This document shows, piece after piece, positions 36,141-44,472 of a stretch of DNA of 64,000 nt. The stretch covers positions 124,001 through 188,000 of the forward strand of contig JAHBYU010000004.1 in the NCBI GenBank assembly GCA_019635775.1, given 5' to 3'. The first letter of the stretch is position 1. Every line of letters begins with the position of its first letter. The notes beneath the pieces were generated by a model. That model ran no database searches and was not told where the DNA came from. It saw nothing but the letters and a program-made list of their open reading frames with translations. Position numbers and translations under genes: made by a program. Source of the DNA: Rhizobiaceae bacterium (GTDB taxonomy: Bacteria > Pseudomonadota > Alphaproteobacteria > Rhizobiales > Rhizobiaceae).

Positions 36141-37037
36141 TCAGTTTTCGGACTTGCGAAACCACTGGACCAGGAAATCGACAAACACCCGGACCTTGGC
36201 GGGCAAATAACGCCGATGCGGATAGACGGCGAAGATCCCGCCACCCTTGGGTATCCAGCTATCCAGAACGGGGACAAGTCGTCCGGCCTGGATATCCGGT
36301 TCGGCAATGAAGTCCGGCAGGACTGCCCAGCCCAGCCCGGAAACGGCCGCGGCGCGCGTCGCCATCGGGCTGTTGACCTCGATGCGACCGCTGACGGGGA
36401 CGGTAAAGCCCTGGCCGTTTTCCCCGACAAAGGGCCAGTTGGAGAGCCACCGTCCGTTGGTATCCACGACACAGGGCTTCGTGGACAGATCCTGCGGGCG
36501 CTCCGGCATGCCGTATTTCTCGATTACGTCAGGCGAGGCGCAAATGCGCACGGCAAAGGGAGAGAGCCGGCGAGCGATCAGCGACGAGTTCTCAAGCCGG
36601 GTGATTCGAATGGCAAGGTCGAAGCCCTCCTCGACGAGGTCGACGAAGCGGTCGTCGAGATTGACCTCCAGCACGATCTCGGGATGGGCGACCGCGAAAT
36701 CGATCAGCGCCTGCCCGATCGGCGCATCGGCGAAGGTGCGGGGGGCGGAGAGCTTGATGCGGCCGCGAACGTCGCCGGACGATTCGCGCACCGCGTCTGC
36801 AAGGCTGTCTACCTCGCGCACGATTTCGGAGGCGCGCTTGTAGTAGGTGTGCCCTGCCTCCGTCATGGAGAACTGCCGGGTGGTACGGTTGAGGAGCAGC
36901 GCGCCGAGTTCGTCCTCGAGTTCCCGGACATATTTCGAAAGCAGGGCCTTGGAGCGGCCGATCTTGCGCGCCGCAGCTGAGAACCCCTCTGCCTCGACAA
37001 CATCGATGAAGGCGCGCATGCGCGTCAGCGTGTCCAT
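36141..37037 (-). CDS. LysR-family transcriptional regulator
   Basis: 298-residue regulator. N-terminal winged helix (residues 1-65: TRMRAFIDVVEAEGFSAAAR, KIGRSKALLSKYVRELE, LLNRTTRQFSMTEAG) and a periplasmic-binding-like effector domain (about 90-295: GRIKLSAPRTFAD). It resembles CrgA/DsdC-type LTTRs. The start lies 2 nt after the amidase stop, so the two genes form one unit, and the regulator may respond to the amidase substrate or product. The reading frame is open far upstream, but that stretch mirrors the amidase gene and is not part of the protein. Confidence 0.92.
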   Translation of the reverse strand: MDTLTRMRAFIDVVEAEGFSAAARKIGRSKALLSKYVRELEDELGALLLNRTTRQFSMTEAGHTYYKRASEIVREVDSLADAVRESSGDVRGRIKLSAPRTFADAPIGQALIDFAVAHPEIVLEVNLDDRFVDLVEEGFDLAIRITRLENSSLIARRLSPFAVRICASPDVIEKYGMPERPQDLSTKPCVVDTNGRWLSNWPFVGENGQGFTVPVSGRIEVNSPMATRAAAVSGLGWAVLPDFIAEPDIQAGRLVPVLDSWIPKGGGIFAVYPHRRYLPAKVRVFVDFLVQWFRKSEN

Positions 37038-37039
37038 GC

Positions 37040-38239
37040 TCAGCCCTTCCCTTCGAGTATCCGGCGACCAAGCCGGATGAGCGCCAGGTCGCTTCCGGCC
37101 GGGCCAAGCAGCGATATGCCGAAGGGCGCGCCATCCACCGAGCCGAGCGGCAGGCTGATCTGTGGGAAGCCCGACAGGCCCGACCAGCACAAGAGGCGGA
37201 TCGCCTGTTCGCGGAAGGCGCCTTTCTCGTCCGGCGGTGCATCGCTTCTTGGGGCGGCGCAGGGCACGCTTGGGAGCACCAGCAGCCTGTCGTCGCCGAC
37301 GAGTTCGCCAAGCGCGGCGCGAAACGCATCGCGCAACGCCGTATCGGTCGCCACCTGTTCCGGGGTCACCGTCCTGCCGAAGGCGAAACGATCGTACACC
37401 GCCTGGCCCATCCGCCTTCCGGGGTGCGAAATCCATTCGCCATGCGCTGTCCATGCTTCGCTGGCCTGAAGGCGGCGCGTGGCCCAGTAGAGTTCGTCGA
37501 TGCCGAAGGGTGGCTGCCTTGTCGCGCGTATCGGTCCGAGGACGCGTTCGACCGAACGTCTCATGCGGTCGTAGGCCGTCGCTTCCGCAGGTCCGGAAAC
37601 CAGTTCGTCCAGCGCGGGCAGGGAGACGAGCCTCAGCTTTTCGGCCGATGCAACCTTTGGTGCCTCCGGAAGCAGCAGGCTTCCGATCTTCTCGTAGATG
37701 TCGGCGTCGCGGGAAAACCAGCCGAACGTGTCGAAGGAGGGCGCAAGCGGCATCGTGTGATCCATCGGGATCAGCCCGTGCGTGGTGCGTAGCCCGATCA
37801 GGCCGCAAAAGCTTGCAGGCGCCCGCACCGAACCGCCGGTGTCCGAGCCCGTTGCGATATCGACCAGCCCGCCGGCGACCGCCGCGACCGAGCCCGAGGA
37901 CGACCCGCCCGTCACCCTGCCGGGAGCGGCTGGATTGACCGGAAAAGGAAAATGCACATTCTGGCCGATCATCGAGAAAGCAAGCTCTTCGGTCTGTGTC
38001 TTGCCGACAAAGCGCGCTCCGGCATCGAGCAGCTTCTGCACGGGGCTGGCGGTCGTATCCGCCACATGACCCTCGGCATAGCGATCCGGATTTCCCCAGC
38101 CCGAGACGTATCCCCGGACGTCAAAGATGTCCTTCACGCCAAGCGTAAGGCCGGCCAACAGGCCGTCTTTGGCGCTTTCGACCGGAACGTCGGGATGGGT
38201 GATAAAGGCATTCAGCGGGTCGCGCGTGGTCAGATCCAT
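37040..38239 (-). CDS. Amidase, amidase-signature family
   Basis: 399-residue amide hydrolase with the Ser-cisSer-Lys triad: K36 (LGVKDIFD), S113 in GGSSSGS, and nucleophile S137 in GSDTGGSVRAPAS. Length and layout match small cytosolic amidases that act on aryl or aliphatic amides (indole-acetamide-type hydrolases included); the substrate cannot be deduced. It is followed by the LysR gene with 2-nt spacing. Upstream is a region with a strong hairpin. Confidence 0.92.
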   Translation of the reverse strand: MDLTTRDPLNAFITHPDVPVESAKDGLLAGLTLGVKDIFDVRGYVSGWGNPDRYAEGHVADTTASPVQKLLDAGARFVGKTQTEELAFSMIGQNVHFPFPVNPAAPGRVTGGSSSGSVAAVAGGLVDIATGSDTGGSVRAPASFCGLIGLRTTHGLIPMDHTMPLAPSFDTFGWFSRDADIYEKIGSLLLPEAPKVASAEKLRLVSLPALDELVSGPAEATAYDRMRRSVERVLGPIRATRQPPFGIDELYWATRRLQASEAWTAHGEWISHPGRRMGQAVYDRFAFGRTVTPEQVATDTALRDAFRAALGELVGDDRLLVLPSVPCAAPRSDAPPDEKGAFREQAIRLLCWSGLSGFPQISLPLGSVDGAPFGISLLGPAGSDLALIRLGRRILEGKG

Positions 38240-38526
38240 CGTTCAATTTCCCGATACGATGCCGGGAGAATTGTTCAGTATCTGGAAATTTTCAAGCCGT
38301 TACAGCCAATGCGGCGGGATTTTCCGGAGGACGCGCAGATCCGTCAGCGGATACGGCCCAGGCGATCGAGTCGATGGCCTTTCCGGAGCCTTACCCCTGA
38401 ACACGCGCTGACAAGAGACTGCTTAGACGCGGGCGACAATGGCGCGGCTATTGCCGCGCCATTGTGGAGCAATGTGTACATGCAATGTGCTCTGAACCTT
38501 CCGGTCTGCCGAGCACACAGCAAGCA
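38240..38526 (-). other. Intergenic region upstream of the amidase gene
   Basis: 287 bp with no gene. It holds the hairpin at 38436-38465 and, nearer the amidase start, the promoter expected for the amidase-lysR unit. An AT-rich patch at 38240-38300 (TTCAATTTCCCGATACG, TTGTTCAGTATCTGG) is the likely promoter area; no operator was recognised with confidence. Confidence 0.45.
38436..38465. terminator. Perfect 13-bp hairpin with TATT loop
   Basis: ACAATGGCGCGGC (38436-38448) and GCCGCGCCATTGT (38453-38465) pair without mismatch. It lies 62 nt past the end of the small secreted protein gene (minus strand) and about 200 nt before the amidase start. No T-run follows on either strand. It is a plausible Rho-independent-like transcript end or RNA-protecting structure. 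Confidence 0.55.
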
Positions 38527-38829
38527 TCAGGGAACCGGCTGGTAGAAGCAGGGCTTCCCGCGGGCCTGGAACTGGCTGCCCATTGGCGTGATCGACTTGT
38601 CCTTGGCTCCGACCCACTGGGCCCACTTGTTACCGTACTTCGCGGCAACCAGTTGAACCCACATCGCCTGGGCAACCTGCGCCGACGGTCCATTGATTGC
38701 TTCGAATGCGCGCTTGCAGTCACCCGGCTGTGGCCCAGCCGCCTTCAACTGCGCTGCCGTTGCCGCGCCGGCGATCAGGGTTGAAAGAACGATAGCGGTG
38801 CCTATTCCGTACAAAGACTTCATGGTCAT
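38527..38829 (-). CDS. Small secreted protein of unknown function
   Basis: 100 residues. The first 25 or so form a signal peptide (MKSLYGIGTAIVLSTLIAGA, cleavage after ATAA). The mature 75 residues contain two cysteines (PGDCKRAFEA and KPCFYQP) that could make one disulphide, and a helix with several Trp residues (AMWVQLVAAKYGNKWAQWVG). I do not recognise the family. AGAGAGG seven bases upstream supports the start at 38829. It lies alone between a hairpin and the sensor-kinase pair. Confidence 0.75.
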   Translation of the reverse strand: MTMKSLYGIGTAIVLSTLIAGAATAAQLKAAGPQPGDCKRAFEAINGPSAQVAQAMWVQLVAAKYGNKWAQWVGAKDKSITPMGSQFQARGKPCFYQPVP

Positions 38830-39002
38830 GTCATTTCCTCTCTGGTTGCGGACAAACATCGCTTGTCCGCTTTCTGGTCTCGATGAGCGGTTCATTCCGC
38901 CAGCATCGCCGTCACTTGACGATGAGAGGAGTATGCAGTCGCGTTGCATCCCGCTGATTGCGCGTTGCAGACGCACATATTTCAATTGTTTCGGAGATTG
39001 TT

Positions 39003-40604
39003 TCAGTCGTGCCGCGGCGGGAAGTCCGCGACCAGCCTCACAACGTCGGATGGGGTAAATGGCTTTTCAAGAAACGGGCGGCTGGATTCGGCAAGAAAAC
39101 GACCAGCAGCCGGGCCAAGCGCATCGCCGGTGACAAACAGGACGCGTTGGGTAAGCGGCGGATGGTTCTCCGCGATCCAGCGAAAAAGGGCAGGGCCATC
39201 CACGTCAGGCATGCGAAGATCGCAAACCACCGCATCGTATCGGCCTGCAGCCGTGGAGATCAGCTCTTTCGCCAACGCTCCGCTTGCGGCCAGATCGACC
39301 TCGTAGCCTTTTTTGACCAGGCCTTCAGCGACCAAGCGGGCGAGGTCAATCTCGTCATCGACGACAAGGGCTCGTAGCGCGGCTTGGGGTGCAGGGGGTT
39401 CGTCCCGCCCGTTCGCGGCCTTGCCATTCGTCGTGGCAGGGGGGTCCTCCGCAACGGGCAGCACGATCTCGAAGGCAGCACCGTTGAGCCGTGACTCTGC
39501 CAGTCCCAACCGACCGCCTTGAGCTTCGGCAAGGCCACGTGAAATGGAGAGGCCGATTCCGGTGCCCACGCCGAGCGGCTTTGTCGTGAAGAACGGATCG
39601 AATATCTGGGCCTTGATCGACTCCGGCACCCCCGGCCCGCTGTCGTCAACGACAACACGGGCCAGTCCGTTTTCATCGACATAGGCGCTGATTTCGATGA
39701 CACGCTTTCCATCAGTCTCCTGCAGAGCCTGATTGGCATTGACGATCAGGTTTACGACGATCTGCTGCAACTGGTCCGGATCGACGAATACCGGGGGCAT
39801 GTCATGCTGATAGTCGTGGTAGACGATTACGCCGTTGCTTCTGAGGCCATAGGCGAGAAGTTCCACGGCACTGTCGAGCAGGGGCGCGACCGCGACGTTG
39901 CGCTTCTCGGCCTTGTGTTGCCTGGCTATCGCCATGAAAGATCGCACCACGCGGGCGCAGCGCTCGGCCGCTGCCTGAATCTGGCTTGCGCGCTTGCCTG
40001 CCGGCTCCAGCGAGACGCTGTCCGCAAGCTCTTCCTGCAAAAGCGTCGCCTGGCCGAGTACGATCGACAATGGGTTGTTCAACTCATGCGCCACGCCCGC
40101 GAGAAGGGATCCGATGGCAGCGAGTTTTTCGTTCTGGTGCAGTGCTTCGCGTTGGCGTTGAATTTCGGCTGCGGAAGCCTTTGCCATCGAGAGGTCGCGC
40201 AGGTTGGCCGTGAAATACCGCCCCTCGGGAAGAGTCACCTCCGTGATTGCCAACTCGATCGGCAGTATCGTGCCGTCCTTGCGCCGCGCCTCCATTTCGA
40301 CGCGGCGTCCAAGGACATGCGGAATACCGGTAGCGCGGTACCGGGCCATTCCGGCCTCATGCGCCTCCCGGTAATTTTCGGGGACGATCAGTTCGCCGAT
40401 CGATCGACCAAGTGCCTCGCTTTTCGGGTAGCCGAAGGTTGTCTCGGCGGAGGCATTCATGGTGACGACGCGCCCTTGTTCATCAACCACGATCACGGCG
40501 TCGAGCGCCGAATCCACAACAGCGGCGTAAATGACGGCGTCACGCTTCAGGGCGTCGAGGTGAGAGCCTCGCTTTTGGGGGATGATTTTGCGCCCGCCCC
40601 GCAA
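39003..40604 (-). CDS. Hybrid sensor histidine kinase (PAS, HisKA, HATPase, receiver)
   Basis: 533-residue soluble kinase, no transmembrane segment. PAS domain about 25-140 ([20 protein letters not shown]), dimerisation domain with H173 in [12 protein letters not shown], ATPase domain about 270-385 (N-box [26 protein letters not shown]), and a C-terminal receiver about 410-525 with D462 in [12 protein letters not shown]. It lies 6 nt after the OmpR-type regulator, its probable partner; the attached receiver could pass the phosphate on or act as a brake. The start is a TTG (40604) with a weak ribosome site. The signal is unknown; the PAS domain could hold a cofactor. Confidence 0.9.
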   Translation of the reverse strand: MRGGRKIIPQKRGSHLDALKRDAVIYAAVVDSALDAVIVVDEQGRVVTMNASAETTFGYPKSEALGRSIGELIVPENYREAHEAGMARYRATGIPHVLGRRVEMEARRKDGTILPIELAITEVTLPEGRYFTANLRDLSMAKASAAEIQRQREALHQNEKLAAIGSLLAGVAHELNNPLSIVLGQATLLQEELADSVSLEPAGKRASQIQAAAERCARVVRSFMAIARQHKAEKRNVAVAPLLDSAVELLAYGLRSNGVIVYHDYQHDMPPVFVDPDQLQQIVVNLIVNANQALQETDGKRVIEISAYVDENGLARVVVDDSGPGVPESIKAQIFDPFFTTKPLGVGTGIGLSISRGLAEAQGGRLGLAESRLNGAAFEIVLPVAEDPPATTNGKAANGRDEPPAPQAALRALVVDDEIDLARLVAEGLVKKGYEVDLAASGALAKELISTAAGRYDAVVCDLRMPDVDGPALFRWIAENHPPLTQRVLFVTGDALGPAAGRFLAESSRPFLEKPFTPSDVVRLVADFPPRHD

Positions 40605-40610
40605 CCGTGT

Positions 40611-41339
40611 TCACCGGGGTGGTACGTAAACATAGCCGACGCTGCGCACCGTTCGGATCACCTGCGGTCGGGCCGGGTTGGGCTCGACGCGTTTGCGCAG
40701 CCGCGTGACCCGGATATCGATCGCGCGATCGCGGCAACCGGAACCGTGTTCTGATGCGTCGCCGAGAAGCATGTCCCGGCTGAGGACGCGGTTGGGGTGT
40801 TTTGCAAAGGTTTCCAGCATCTCGAATTCGGTCGCAGTTACCGAGATTTGCCTGCCTTCCGGGTCCACGAGATTGCGTGCATCGAGATCCAGAAAGGCCT
40901 CGCAGAAGGGGACGACTTTGCTCTTCGAGAGCGCTTGTGTCGGTCCATGCGTCGAACGTACGCCCGCACCCTTCGAACGACGCAACACCGCCCGCACACG
41001 CGCTGAGAGTTCGCGCAGGTCGAACGGCTTCGTTACATAGTCGTCAGCGCCAACTTCAAGTCCGACCACCCGGTCAATCGGATCAGCAAGGGCCGTGAGC
41101 ATGACAATCGGCAAAGGTCTCCTGGCCTGCAGCCTGCGTACGACCGAGATGCCGTTTTCGTCGGGAAGATTGACGTCGAGCAGGATTAGATCCGGGGTCT
41201 CAATCTCCAACGCACGGTCGAGTTCAGAACTGCTCTCACAGCAGCCGACGCTGTAACCTTCGCGGCCGAGATATTCCGACACCATCGAAAGAACATCGGG
41301 TTCGTCATCGACGACCAGTATGGAGGCACTCTGAAGCAC
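40611..41339 (-). CDS. OmpR-family response regulator
   Basis: 242 residues: receiver domain (about 5-120) with the acidic pair DDEPD, phospho-acceptor D55 in LILLDVNLPDENG and K-containing VTKPFD, then a winged-helix DNA-binding domain (about 145-240: SVTATEFEMLETFAKHPNRV, DIRVTRLRKRVEP). The start is taken as GTG at 41339, with AAGGAG nine bases upstream; an ATG at 41369 lacks a ribosome site and would add ten residues. It is transcribed with the hybrid kinase that follows. Confidence 0.9.
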   Translation of the reverse strand: MLQSASILVVDDEPDVLSMVSEYLGREGYSVGCCESSSELDRALEIETPDLILLDVNLPDENGISVVRRLQARRPLPIVMLTALADPIDRVVGLEVGADDYVTKPFDLRELSARVRAVLRRSKGAGVRSTHGPTQALSKSKVVPFCEAFLDLDARNLVDPEGRQISVTATEFEMLETFAKHPNRVLSRDMLLGDASEHGSGCRDRAIDIRVTRLRKRVEPNPARPQVIRTVRSVGYVYVPPR

Positions 41340-41439
41340 TGTGGCGGTCTCCTTGCACGCTGACTTCATGAGTGAGTCTGACTCCCGTCAGGTTCACCGT
41401 ACGCCGCTTTTTTCAAGCCAGGACCGGGTTGCATCGGCA

Positions 41440-41485
41440 AATTTGACGGAGTATCTATTTCACGGAATTATGTTTCTGTCAAATT
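41440..41485 (+). promoter_or_regulatory. Promoter and inverted-repeat operator of the TetR gene
   Basis: AATTTGACGG (41440-41449) and CTGTCAAATT (41476-41485) match in inverted orientation at nine of ten positions. The first arm contains TTGACG (41443-41448), a -35-like box, with AATTAT 17 bp on as a possible -10, so a bound repressor would block the tetR promoter. Confidence 0.45.
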
Positions 41486-41494
41486 GAGACCTTG

Positions 41495-42097
41495 ATGCCA
41501 CGCGAATACCGGATGACCAAACGTGCCGACGCCAGTCGGGAGACGCGTGAGCGGATCATGAATGCCACGATGCAACTGCATGACGAGAAGGGTGTGGCAC
41601 GAACGACTTTCGCCGATATCGCAAAGCGTGCCGGGATCGGACAGGCGACACTTTATCGTCATTTCCCCTCGGTCGGCGATCTGGTGCAGGCCTGTGGCGG
41701 CCACGTCTGGGTCGAGATGCGGCCATTGACCCCGGACAATGCGGCCGTAGCATTCAAAGGGCTGACTGACCCGACCGCCCGCCTGGAGAAACTGGTGGAC
41801 GAGGTCGATGCCTTCTTCAGCCGCGGTGAACTGAGGCTTCATCTCGCGGGTCGCGACCGGGAACTGGTCCCGGAACTCGATCAGTTCCTTAGCGCGGTGG
41901 AGGCCGGGATATCGGCCTATGTTGGCGAGGCACTTGCACCCATGAAGCTATCGAAGCAGTCGATCGCGGCCGTCAACGCCGTGATGAGCTTTCCCATGTG
42001 GCAGCAGCTACGCCGGATGAAACTGCCAGCCCAAAAGTCCAGGCAGTTAACGATCAGACTTATCAGCTGCGCCATTGGCGCCGCGCAAGACCTGTAG
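41495..42097 (+). CDS. TetR-family transcriptional regulator
   Basis: 200 residues. The helix-turn-helix lies at about 15-60 (RERIMNATMQLHDEKGV, TTFADIAKRAGIGQATLYRHFPS), followed by a helical ligand domain. No structural gene is coupled to it; the neighbours are the divergent response regulator and, 0.4 kb downstream, the ornithine decarboxylase leader, so its target is open. ATGs at 41495 and 41513 are both possible; neither has a strong ribosome site. Confidence 0.88.
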   Translation: MPREYRMTKRADASRETRERIMNATMQLHDEKGVARTTFADIAKRAGIGQATLYRHFPSVGDLVQACGGHVWVEMRPLTPDNAAVAFKGLTDPTARLEKLVDEVDAFFSRGELRLHLAGRDRELVPELDQFLSAVEAGISAYVGEALAPMKLSKQSIAAVNAVMSFPMWQQLRRMKLPAQKSRQLTIRLISCAIGAAQDL

Positions 42098-42235
42098 CCT
42101 GGGCTCGGCCGTCGAAAGATGTCATCGGCCGCAAATTTTTTATTGATTGCGACAGAACGAATCTCTATATCCGCGCTTGCCCAAAGTCGCACGTGCCTGT
42201 GGGTGTCCGCCGGTCCCTCGAATGGCGAGGAAATC
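42098..42235 (+). other. Spacer after tetR, promoter area of the odc leader
   Basis: About 140 bp, locally AT-rich (AAATTTTTTATTGATTGCG near 42131-42150), likely to hold the end of the tetR message and the promoter of the leader RNA. No gene and no clear operator were found. Confidence 0.4.
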
Positions 42236-42598
42236 GGTAAGGTAACCGGAGCTAACCCCTCCGGTCGGTTTAGCGGCCAACCGCAAAACCGAGGACATCT
42301 TGAAGCAACGACGGTGCGGGCCTTTCTGGTTCTCTTCCGGTTGTCCAAAGACCGGGGTTACTGAAGAGGCACACCTTCATTGCCGGCAGTGCGGAACGGG
42401 ATCTCCCAATCCAAGCCAAGGCAGACAAAGCGGATCGTGGCCGGGCTGGCCATTATCCATCGCCGCGAGACGGCGTTCCACGGTTTCGGCGACTCCAAAG
42501 GCCGGCTCCGGGGATAGTTGTCCCGCCTTTGTTTGACCTCCATGACGCGTGGCCGAGCGCCCGCGTGCATGAGCATGCTTGCGCGCCCCGAAGGCGCA
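42236..42598 (+). ncRNA. Structured leader of ornithine decarboxylase, speF-motif candidate
   Basis: Some 360 nt before the decarboxylase start hold successive clean hairpins: ACCGGAG/CTCCGGT (42245-42265); CGGTTT-a-GCGG with CCGC-a-AAACCG (42266-42291); CCGGT/ACCGG (42337-42355); CGTGG/CCACG (42436-42482) enclosing CGCCG/CGGCG (42461-42475); and GCGCC/GGCGC (42583-42597) beside the ribosome site. A conserved RNA motif named speF precedes this gene in alphaproteobacteria, so this is its most likely identity. Boundaries, ligand and mechanism are inferred. Confidence 0.55.
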
Positions 42599-42610
42599 CT
42601 GGAGAGACCG

Positions 42611-43744
42611 ATGGCTACCCAGCGCATTCACGACTTCCTCGCCACCCGACGTCCGGACGGCCCATGCCTTATCCTCGACCTCGACGTGGTGCGCGACAAT
42701 TACCGCGCCTTCGAAAAGGCGCTGCCTGAGTCCAAGATCTACTACGCGGTGAAAGCGAACCCCGCGCCGGAAATCCTGCGCCTGCTCGCTTCGATGGGAT
42801 CGTCCTTCGACACCGCGTCGGTTGCCGAAGTCGAGATGGCGCTTGACGCGGGAGCGACGGCGGACCGCATCTCCTTCGGCAACACAATCAAGAAGGAGCG
42901 CGACATCGCGCGGGCCTTCCAGCTCGGCATTAGCCTCTTCGCGGTCGACTGCGTGGAAGAGGTGGAGAAGATCGCGCGTGCCGCTCCCGGCGCACGCGTT
43001 TTCTGCCGCGTGCTGACCGACGGCGAGGGCGCCGAGTGGCCGCTGTCGCGCAAGTTCGGCTGTGTCCCGGCCATGGCGGTGGACGTCCTGCGTCACGCCA
43101 ACGCACTCGGGCTCGACGCCTATGGCGTATCCTTTCATGTCGGCTCGCAGCAGTGCGACCTGTCGGCATGGGACCGCGCGCTGGGTGACGCAAAGAAGGT
43201 TTTCGCCACGCTGGCCGACGAAGGCATCGTGCTGCGGATGGTCAATATGGGCGGCGGCTTCCCGACGCGCTACCTGAAGGACGTGCCGGTGGCGCAGGCC
43301 TACGGTCAGGCGATCTTCGAGGCGCTGTCGAAGCACTTCGGCAACCGTATCCCGGAGACCATCATTGAGCCGGGCCGCGGCATGGTTGGCAATGCCGGCG
43401 TCATCAAGTCGGAAGTCGTGCTGATCTCCAAGAAGGCCGACAATGACAATGTTCGCTGGGTGTATCTCGACATCGGCAAGTTTGGCGGCCTGGCCGAGAC
43501 CATGGACGAGGCAATCCGCTATCCGATCGTGACGCCGCGCGACGGCAGCGAGGTTGCGCCGTGCGTGCTTGCCGGTCCGACCTGCGATTCCGCCGACGTG
43601 CTCTACGAGAAGACGCCCTATCCGCTGCCGCTGTCGCTCACCATCGGCGACGAGGTTCTGATCGAGGGGACGGGCGCCTACACGACCACCTACTCGGCGG
43701 TTGCCTTCAACGGCTTCGAACCGCTGCGATCCTACGTCATCTGA
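42611..43744 (+). CDS. Ornithine/lysine decarboxylase, PLP fold type III
   Basis: 377-residue eukaryotic-type ornithine decarboxylase that makes putrescine (and, in relatives, cadaverine). The PLP lysine is K48 in YYAVKANP; GVSFHVGSQ, the Gly-rich phosphate loop MGGGFP, EPGRGMVGNAG, and the active-site cysteine in GPTCDSADVL complete the site. GGAGAG seven bases upstream supports the ATG at 42611; an ATG at 42542 is in frame but lies within the structured leader. The product feeds homospermidine synthase, encoded 31 kb upstream. Confidence 0.94.
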   Translation: MATQRIHDFLATRRPDGPCLILDLDVVRDNYRAFEKALPESKIYYAVKANPAPEILRLLASMGSSFDTASVAEVEMALDAGATADRISFGNTIKKERDIARAFQLGISLFAVDCVEEVEKIARAAPGARVFCRVLTDGEGAEWPLSRKFGCVPAMAVDVLRHANALGLDAYGVSFHVGSQQCDLSAWDRALGDAKKVFATLADEGIVLRMVNMGGGFPTRYLKDVPVAQAYGQAIFEALSKHFGNRIPETIIEPGRGMVGNAGVIKSEVVLISKKADNDNVRWVYLDIGKFGGLAETMDEAIRYPIVTPRDGSEVAPCVLAGPTCDSADVLYEKTPYPLPLSLTIGDEVLIEGTGAYTTTYSAVAFNGFEPLRSYVI

Positions 43745-43767
43745 CGGGAAATCCCGTCGGATGACGT
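43734..43767. terminator. Long hairpin covering the decarboxylase stop codon
   Basis: ACGTCATC (43734-43741) pairs with GATGACGT (43760-43767), continuing through a T-G wobble into GACGGG/CCCGTC (43743-43748 and 43753-43758) with an AAAT loop: about 15 continuous pairs. The stop codon TGA is in the left arm. No T-run follows, so it may protect the 3' end or slow release rather than terminate. Confidence 0.55.
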
Positions 43768-43836
43768 GCGCGGACGCCGGTGTAAACCGGCTTCCGCAAC
43801 CTTGTGACCACATGCTGCTCGCAAAGGATCAGGACC

Positions 43837-44418
43837 ATGCAAGCCGTTGAGATCGCCGGGAGCGTGCCGCTCCCTTTCATTGTAGCCACCGATAGCGATC
43901 GCCACCCGCAAGCGCGCGAGGCGCTGCTCAATCGCGCCATGGGCGCGAAGTGGAAGCGCAAGTCCTCGCAGAAGCTGCGGCGCGGCCGCCGGCCGTCGGA
44001 AGGGCTGGCATTCGTCGCCTATGACGAGGCTGGCGGGCTGGTCGGCACCGTGCGCCTGTGGGATGTAGCGCTGGGCGACGGCGTGACCGGCGATGGCCGG
44101 GCCGCGCTTCTGCTCGGCCCGCTGGCAGTCGACCCGTCTTGCAAGAGCGCCGGCATCGGCAAGGCGCTGATGCAGCATGCCGTCGCAGAAGCGGCGCGCC
44201 TTGGTCACACGGCGATCCTGCTGGTCGGCGACGCGCCTTACTATGCGCGCTTTGGCTTCTCGGCTGACAAGACCGAGAACCTCGCCATGCCGGGTCCATA
44301 CGAACGGGATCGTTTCCTGGCGCTCGAACTCGTGCCCGGTGCGCTCGACGGCGCGCGCGGCGTTCTCAAGGCTGCCGGCCGCAAGCAACGGGCCGTGCGC
44401 GCGGCACAGGCGGCCTGA
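43837..44418 (+). CDS. GNAT-family N-acetyltransferase
   Basis: 193 residues. The acetyl-CoA site is LGPLAVDPSCKSAGIGKALM (about 98-117), followed by GHTAILLVGDAPYYARFGFS, which marks the YhbS-like acetyltransferase group. It follows the decarboxylase by 92 nt, across the hairpin, an arrangement I recall from other rhizobia, so a polyamine or amino-acid acetylation role is plausible but unproven. AGGATCAGG lies before the ATG. Confidence 0.85.
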   Translation: MQAVEIAGSVPLPFIVATDSDRHPQAREALLNRAMGAKWKRKSSQKLRRGRRPSEGLAFVAYDEAGGLVGTVRLWDVALGDGVTGDGRAALLLGPLAVDPSCKSAGIGKALMQHAVAEAARLGHTAILLVGDAPYYARFGFSADKTENLAMPGPYERDRFLALELVPGALDGARGVLKAAGRKQRAVRAAQAA

Positions 44419-44425
44419 CTTGCGC

Positions 44426-44457
44426 TGGAGCACGTCGCAATACTGCGATGTGCTCCA
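44426..44457. terminator. Bidirectional terminator-like hairpin
   Basis: TGGAGCAC (44426-44433) with GTGCTCCA (44450-44457), a G-T wobble, then TCGCA/TGCGA, gives about 14 pairs and an ATAC loop. It sits between the convergent acetyltransferase and SCP2 genes. No T-run on either side. Confidence 0.6.
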
Positions 44458-44472
44458 CGCTGTCGCAGGCTA

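Noticed and set aside
37038-37808. 257-residue N-terminal extension of the LysR regulator
   Set aside because: The extension is an out-of-frame reading of the amidase gene; the LysR fold begins exactly at the ATG at 37037.
42542-42610. Upstream in-frame ATG as the start of ornithine decarboxylase
   Set aside because: The added 23 residues are Arg/Pro/Cys-rich, unlike the family, and lie in the structured leader; the ATG at 42611 has a proper ribosome site.
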